A stretch of DNA of 64,000 nucleotides, taken from Acidithiobacillus ferrooxidans ATCC 23270 (GTDB lineage: Bacteria > Pseudomonadota > Gammaproteobacteria > Acidithiobacillales > Acidithiobacillaceae). The position numbers were made by a program, and so were the translations under genes. The notes beneath the pieces are model-generated. The model ran no database searches. It saw nothing but the letters and a program-made list of their open reading frames with translations, and was not told where the DNA came from. The stretch is from contig NC_011761.1 in NCBI RefSeq assembly GCF_000021485.1, positions 402,001-466,000 on the forward strand, read 5' to 3'. This document shows positions 60,088 to 64,000 of this stretch, piece after piece; within the stretch, counting starts at the first letter, position 1, and each line of letters opens with the position of its first letter.

Positions 60088-60231
60088 TGTTAGAGATTCC
60101 TCAAGGACAGGTAGCAGGCGAGACCATCATAGATTGATTCTACAAATCAGGGAAGGAAAAAACCGTTGCTTGTTTTTTGTCATTGCCGTATCCATCTATG
60201 TCAGGGATCAGGCGAAAAAGGAGGATGTGAG

Positions 60232-60681
60232 ATGGCTACAGTGACTTGGGTACTGGTGAGTAACGCCGCAGAGGCGCGCCTCTTTAAAAATGAGGGCTGC
60301 AATACCGGGCTGCATCTGGTACAGGATTGGCAGCATCCCGACAGCCGCAAGCACCAGGACGAACTGGTGACGGATGCGGGAGGGCGCGTTCAGCAGAGCT
60401 TCGCTGCGGGAGCACGGCCTGGTATCGAATGGCAAACCAGTCCTAAGGAGGCGGAAATGCTGCAATTCGCCAATGAGCTGGCGACCTATTTGGGCACGGC
60501 GCGAAAGCAGAATGCTTTCCAACACCTGGTGCTCGTCGCTTCTCCGCATATTCTGGGTTTGCTGCGCGAAAAACTGGATGCACCTACCAGCGCAATGATT
60601 TCCGGCACTTTGAGCAAGGATTATACCTATGTCGGTATCGAGGAGCTCCGTAAGCATCTCGCCGAGGTCATGTGTCCATGA
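60232..60681 (+). CDS. Host attachment protein family (eRF1-like, baeRF-type)
   Basis: 149-residue protein starting MATVTWVLVSNAAEARLFKNEG, with DWQHPDSRKHQDELVTDAGGRVQQSF and FANELATYLGTARKQNAFQHLVLVASPHILGLLREKL. These match proteins annotated as required for attachment to host cells, now seen as members of a bacterial family related to archaeal/eukaryotic release factor domain 2 (baeRF). The true function is unknown; ribosome-associated stress control is a suggestion from the fold. A strong AAGGAGG lies eight bases upstream. Divergent from glgP with a 144-base AT-rich intergenic region. Confidence 0.85.
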   Translation: MATVTWVLVSNAAEARLFKNEGCNTGLHLVQDWQHPDSRKHQDELVTDAGGRVQQSFAAGARPGIEWQTSPKEAEMLQFANELATYLGTARKQNAFQHLVLVASPHILGLLREKLDAPTSAMISGTLSKDYTYVGIEELRKHLAEVMCP

Positions 60682-60702
60682 GGACGGACCGTTTTTAGTG
60701 CG

Positions 60703-61101
60703 ATGGGGAAGGTCATGGGGAAATCTCTTGCGGATTTCATACGGGCGGCGCGCCGTCAGATTCGCGAAATAGACTGCGATACGTTGGAGGATTGGCTGCG
60801 GAGCCGGGACGATGTGCTGGTGGTGGACGTTCGGGAGGCCAGTGCCTTTCTGGATGGGCATCTGCCGGGCGCCATCCATGTGCCTCGCGGTTATCTGGAG
60901 GCACTGGCGGACCCTGATTACGGCCATTGCCACCCGGAGTTGGCCGTTGCGCGCGATCGGGTCGTTGTCCTTTACTGTGACAGCGGAACACGTTCGGCGC
61001 TGGCAGCGGTGACCTTGCAGGAGATGGGCTTCACCGAAGTCTATAACCTTGGTGGCGGTATCAATGTCTGGGATGCCGAGGACAAGCCGGTCGTTTCCTG
61101 A
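60703..61101 (+). CDS. Rhodanese domain protein
   Basis: 132-residue cytoplasmic single-domain sulfurtransferase. Short N-terminal helix pair, then LVVDVREASAFLDGHLPGAIHVPRGYLE and the active loop VVLYCDSGTRSALAA with Cys92, and EVYNLGGGINVWDAE. It is distinct from the 2.8-kb rhodanese in loop sequence and length. It follows the host-attachment-type gene by 21 bases and is probably in its operon. A second in-frame ATG lies 12 bases downstream of the chosen one. Confidence 0.9.
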   Translation: MGKVMGKSLADFIRAARRQIREIDCDTLEDWLRSRDDVLVVDVREASAFLDGHLPGAIHVPRGYLEALADPDYGHCHPELAVARDRVVVLYCDSGTRSALAAVTLQEMGFTEVYNLGGGINVWDAEDKPVVS

Positions 61102-61113
61102 GCCAGCCGGAGC

Positions 61114-62055
61114 CTAGCCGATCGTCTCGCCGAAGTTCTCGCGATAGCGGGCCTGGAATTCCGGCCAGGTAAAGCGGTGATTCTGGGTGCCTGCCTGTTC
61201 AATTTTATAGGCGCCCATCAATGAGGCGACCCTGCCGCTGGTTTCCCAGCCAAGTTCGTGTTCCAAGCCGTACAGCAGCCCCGCGCGATAGGCGTCTCCG
61301 CATCCGGTGGGGTCTGTAACCGCTTTGGGCCTGGCCGCTGGAATGGTCGTCTCCCGGCCGTCATGATAGATCACCGAGCCATGCTCGCCGCGAGTGACGA
61401 TCAGGGCCTTTAGGCGCTGGCGAAGTTCGTTGAGGCCGAGGCCGGTGCGCGCCTGTACCATCTGGCATTCATAATCGTTGACCGTAAGGTAATCTGCCCG
61501 GTCAATCAGGCGGGTCAGGGTTTCCGCATCGAAGAGCGGCAGACCCTGACCAGGGTCAAACAGTGTGGGAATGCCAGCATTCGTAAGGTCTTCCAGATGC
61601 TGCACCATGGCGCCGAGTCCATCCGGTGCGACAATGGCCCAACGCACATTCTCGGGGATACGTCCGGCCAGGCGGTTCTCCTGGGCCTGAAACATCGCGC
61701 CAGGGTGAAAGGCGGTGATCTGGTTGTCGTCCAGATCGGTAGTGATGAAGGCTTGTGCGGTGTAGTGGTCCGGGAGAATCCGCAGCAGGCCGGTGTCCAA
61801 TCCCTGTGCCTTCAGGTGATCGAGATAGGGCGTGAAGTCCTGACCTGCGGTGCCGACGATCACCGGATTGGCGCCCAGCAATTTGAGGTTGTATGCGATG
61901 TTGCCCGCACAGCCGCCGAAGTCGCGCCGCATTTGCGGGACAGTAAAGGACACGTTCAGCATGTGTACCTGATCAGGCAGAATGTGCGCCTTGAAGTGGT
62001 CCTGAAAGACCATGATGGTATCAAAGGCCAGAGAACCGCAGACGAGAGTGGACAT
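61114..62055 (-). CDS. PfkB family kinase, adenosine/ribokinase-like
   Basis: Sugar or nucleoside kinase of 313 residues. N-terminal signature RRDFGGCAGNIAYNLKLLGANPVIVGTAGQD and the C-terminal PfkB motif DPTGCGDAYRAGLLYGL with the catalytic Asp are intact. The YLTVNDYECQMVQ and ALIVTRGEHGSVIYHDG blocks are also standard. The overall layout fits the adenosine-kinase-like PfkB proteins that are often close to metK/ahcY in methyl-cycle bacteria, and metK is 0.9 kb away. Adenosine from SAH turnover is therefore a plausible substrate. The ATG at 62055 has GGAG upstream. Confidence 0.88.
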   Translation of the reverse strand: MSTLVCGSLAFDTIMVFQDHFKAHILPDQVHMLNVSFTVPQMRRDFGGCAGNIAYNLKLLGANPVIVGTAGQDFTPYLDHLKAQGLDTGLLRILPDHYTAQAFITTDLDDNQITAFHPGAMFQAQENRLAGRIPENVRWAIVAPDGLGAMVQHLEDLTNAGIPTLFDPGQGLPLFDAETLTRLIDRADYLTVNDYECQMVQARTGLGLNELRQRLKALIVTRGEHGSVIYHDGRETTIPAARPKAVTDPTGCGDAYRAGLLYGLEHELGWETSGRVASLMGAYKIEQAGTQNHRFTWPEFQARYRENFGETIG

Positions 62056-62175
62056 GAAAGCTCCTTGTTGGTTTTTCGGCAAAACGGACAGAGACTTGTG
62101 GTAAATGTATCTAAACCGGGCTATGATCATAACAGGTTTTATTGGGCAGTGCTGCCATATACGAGGTGCAAGGTC

Positions 62176-62781
62176 ATGGAGTGGGGGTTGCGCGCGGTGC
62201 TGGTGTTCATCGGTCTTGTCCTCGCCGTTCCGGCGTGGGCGGCCGAGCGGCCCGCGCATGATGAGACCTACATCAACCTCTTTGGTGGGAATACCTTTTT
62301 TGATGCCTCAAGCGGTCTGGACAACGGTGGCAATGCCGGAGTCGTCGGCTTGCGCATGGGGCGTCGGATAGATGCCCACGTGGGAGTGGAGGCGCAGGTG
62401 GCAGCAGCCTTTGCCCATCTGCAGGGTCCTGCACATACCGTCGGTGCCAATCAGTACAGTGGCGCGATCCTCGGTAATCTTTACGCGCTCGGCAGCCCTG
62501 ACACCCCCTATCTCTCCCTGGGTTTGGGGGCGTCCAGCGACCTGTTTAACAGCCGGATCGGCCGGGGAACCTCGTTGATGGGCGTCTTCGGTGTAGGCTA
62601 TCAGTATCTCGTAAATGATCACCTGGGGCTGCGCCTGGATGTGCGGGATCAACTGCTCTTCAATACCCCCACGCCGAATGCTTCCAACCTCAACGATGTC
62701 CAGGTGACCGGTGGTATTTCCTATTTTTGGGGTGGCAGCAAGAAGTCCTCCTTTCCGGTAGTTGGCCCGGCGCGCTCTTGA
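62176..62781 (+). CDS. Outer-membrane beta-barrel protein (OmpA-like porin fold)
   Basis: 201-residue exported protein. Signal peptide LRAVLVFIGLVLAVPAWAAE, then an eight-strand barrel pattern with alternating residues (VGLRMGRRIDAHVGVEAQVAAAF, LSLGLGASSDLFNSRIG, VGYQYLVNDHLGLRLDVRDQLLF, VQVTGGISYFWGG). No peptidoglycan-binding OmpA C-domain is present. It lies between the divergent kinase gene and metK. Function unknown; short surface loops argue against a large pore. Confidence 0.8.
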   Translation: MEWGLRAVLVFIGLVLAVPAWAAERPAHDETYINLFGGNTFFDASSGLDNGGNAGVVGLRMGRRIDAHVGVEAQVAAAFAHLQGPAHTVGANQYSGAILGNLYALGSPDTPYLSLGLGASSDLFNSRIGRGTSLMGVFGVGYQYLVNDHLGLRLDVRDQLLFNTPTPNASNLNDVQVTGGISYFWGGSKKSSFPVVGPARS

Positions 62782-62877
62782 GGCCGCACATCCGCCCCGC
62801 TTGAGCCAATTTTGCCTTTGCGGTGAGCGGGTTTCACTTCGCTTGTGGCGCTTTCCTTTGATATAGTGCGCGCTGTC

Positions 62878-62896
62878 CCTGTCGCGCTGCGACAGG
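62878..62896 (+). promoter_or_regulatory. Perfect hairpin in the metK leader
   Basis: CCTGTCGC and GCGACAGG form an eight-base-pair stem with a GCT loop, 28 bases before the metK ATG. There is no T tract. It does not match the layouts of SAM riboswitches that I know; it may shape leader RNA or bind a protein. Confidence 0.5.
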
Positions 62897-62924
62897 TCGG
62901 CCTAGCTATTGAGGAGCCCAGTGC

Positions 62925-64000
62925 ATGTCCAAAAGTCATCTTTTCACCTCTGAATCCGTTTCCGAAGGTCACCCCGATAAAGTCGCGGATCAGATTTCCG
63001 ATGCCATCCTCGACGCGATTCTGGCTCAGGACCCCCGTGGTCGGGTGGCGGCCGAGACGCTGATCACCACCGGCCTGATCGTGCTCGCGGGTGAGATTAC
63101 CACCACAGCGGTGGTGGATTATGCGGATGTGGCGCGCCAGACCGTGCGCCGGATCGGTTATAACTCCTCGGACATGGGTTTTGACTGGGCCTCCTGCGCA
63201 GTGGTGCAGACCTTGGACAAGCAATCCCCTGACATCGCTCAAGGCGTGGACGAAGGCGCCGGGCTCGACCTCGATCAGGGCGCTGGTGACCAAGGCTTGA
63301 TGTTCGGCTTTGCCTGTGACGAGACGGACGTGCTGATGCCGACGCCCATCTATTTTGCCCACCGTCTGACCGAGCGGCAGGCGATGGTGCGCAAAGATGG
63401 TCGTCTGCCTTGGCTGCGTCCTGACGCCAAGAGTCAGGTGACGGTACGCTATGAGGATGACCGCCCAGTCGCCATCGATACCGTGGTGCTTTCCACCCAG
63501 CATGCCCCGGATATCAGCCACGCGGATCTCGTCGAAGCCGTGCGCGAGGAAATCATCAAGCCCGTCCTGCCTCCTGAGATGATCCATAAGGATACCAAGT
63601 ACCTCATCAATCCCACCGGCCGTTTCGTGATCGGCGGGCCCGTAGGGGACTGTGGTTTGACCGGGCGCAAAATCATTGTGGACACTTACGGCGGTCAGGG
63701 CAGTCACGGCGGCGGCGCGTTCTCCGGCAAGGACCCCTCCAAGGTGGACCGTTCTTCCTCCTACGCCGGACGCTATGTGGCGAAGAACATCGTGGCCGCA
63801 GGACTCGCCAGACGTTGCGAAGTGCAGGTGGCCTACGCCATCGGTGTCTCGCAGCCGGTGAGTCTGATGGTGGATACTTTTGGTACCGGCGTGATCGATG
63901 ACGACCGGATTGCCGCTCTGGTGCAGGAGCACTTTGACCTGCGCCCCAAAGGCATCATCCAGATGCTCGACCTGTTGCGGCCTATCTATGCCAAAACGGC
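62925..64000 (+). CDS. metK: S-adenosylmethionine synthetase, 3'-truncated by window
   Basis: Makes SAM from methionine and ATP. About 358 of roughly 390 residues are visible before the right edge. Motifs: [28 protein letters not shown] (ATP site), [24 protein letters not shown] with the flexible loop, [29 protein letters not shown] and [16 protein letters not shown] (P-loop-like). It ends [22 protein letters not shown] at the edge. ATG follows GAGGAG. Everything visible is intact. Confidence 0.97.
   Translation, partial: MSKSHLFTSESVSEGHPDKVADQISDAILDAILAQDPRGRVAAETLITTGLIVLAGEITTTAVVDYADVARQTVRRIGYNSSDMGFDWASCAVVQTLDKQSPDIAQGVDEGAGLDLDQGAGDQGLMFGFACDETDVLMPTPIYFAHRLTERQAMVRKDGRLPWLRPDAKSQVTVRYEDDRPVAIDTVVLSTQHAPDISHADLVEAVREEIIKPVLPPEMIHKDTKYLINPTGRFVIGGPVGDCGLTGRKIIVDTYGGQGSHGGGAFSGKDPSKVDRSSSYAGRYVAKNIVAAGLARRCEVQVAYAIGVSQPVSLMVDTFGTGVIDDDRIAALVQEHFDLRPKGIIQMLDLLRPIYAKT

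Noticed and set aside
62821-62924. SAM riboswitch upstream of metK
   Set aside because: Only one short hairpin is visible; no multi-helix junction or conserved core of a known SAM riboswitch class can be recognised in the leader.

Overview
The window looks like chromosome of an acidophilic sulfur/iron oxidiser of the Acidithiobacillus type. This is an inference from GC-rich coding, the order of housekeeping genes and the flavour of the proteins; no rRNA or tRNA gene is present to confirm it. Both ends are open: a WrbA-type flavoprotein is cut at the left edge and metK at the right edge.

Left backbone (1-30.5 kb, nearly all plus strand). A stress/metal block (WrbA, YceI, a VanX-type dipeptidase, an Fpg-like protein, a rhodanese, a CDF metal pump) leads to glnA, which sits behind an apparent NtrC/sigma-54 control region. 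Then come surE-pcm-rpoS; an aminotransferase-hom-thrC operon; an RpfE-like gene with recJ; a vapBC toxin-antitoxin pair wedged between recJ and prfB; prfB with its programmed +1 frameshift, followed by lysS; lolC-lolD; comEC; and an envelope operon exbB-exbD-acyltransferase-KdtA-like-lpxK-ycaR-kdsB, followed by ppa.

Accessory island (30.5-46.6 kb). This is a chromosomal integron. Its integrase, on the minus strand, is a relic with two internal deletions. A plus-strand cassette array follows, with about a dozen attC sites. Cassettes encode a gamma-carbonic-anhydrase-like protein, a frameshifted aldo/keto reductase, two NTF2-like proteins, an HNH nuclease with an unusual C-terminal domain, a GFA-type zinc protein, an apparent ABM/PhnB chimera, a DUF4160-DUF2442 pair, a stop-interrupted AT-rich gene and an orphan Imm1 immunity protein. 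The DUF4160 gene is split by a 6.87-kb transposon (zinc-ribbon protein, DDE transposase, AAA ATPase, small protein) bounded by 12-bp terminal inverted repeats and a TACG duplication. The transposase gene of that transposon is itself split, exactly in frame, by a 3.4-kb RIT element (three overlapping tyrosine recombinases between long inverted repeats). The array ends in group II intron remnants arranged 3' half first and 5' half second, with the two intron termini apparently abutting.

Right backbone (46.6-64 kb). A UDG-family protein is followed on the minus strand by selO, clpA-clpS, a parvulin, a DJ-1/PfpI protein, and ctpA-envC-gpmI and glgP. The plus strand then carries a host-attachment-type protein and a rhodanese. 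A minus-strand PfkB sugar/nucleoside kinase, a plus-strand outer-membrane beta-barrel gene and metK finish the window.

The strongest discoveries are the nested insertions (integron cassette > transposon > RIT element), whose junctions can be reconstructed to the base, the decayed integrase that probably froze the array, and the permuted group II intron remnant.
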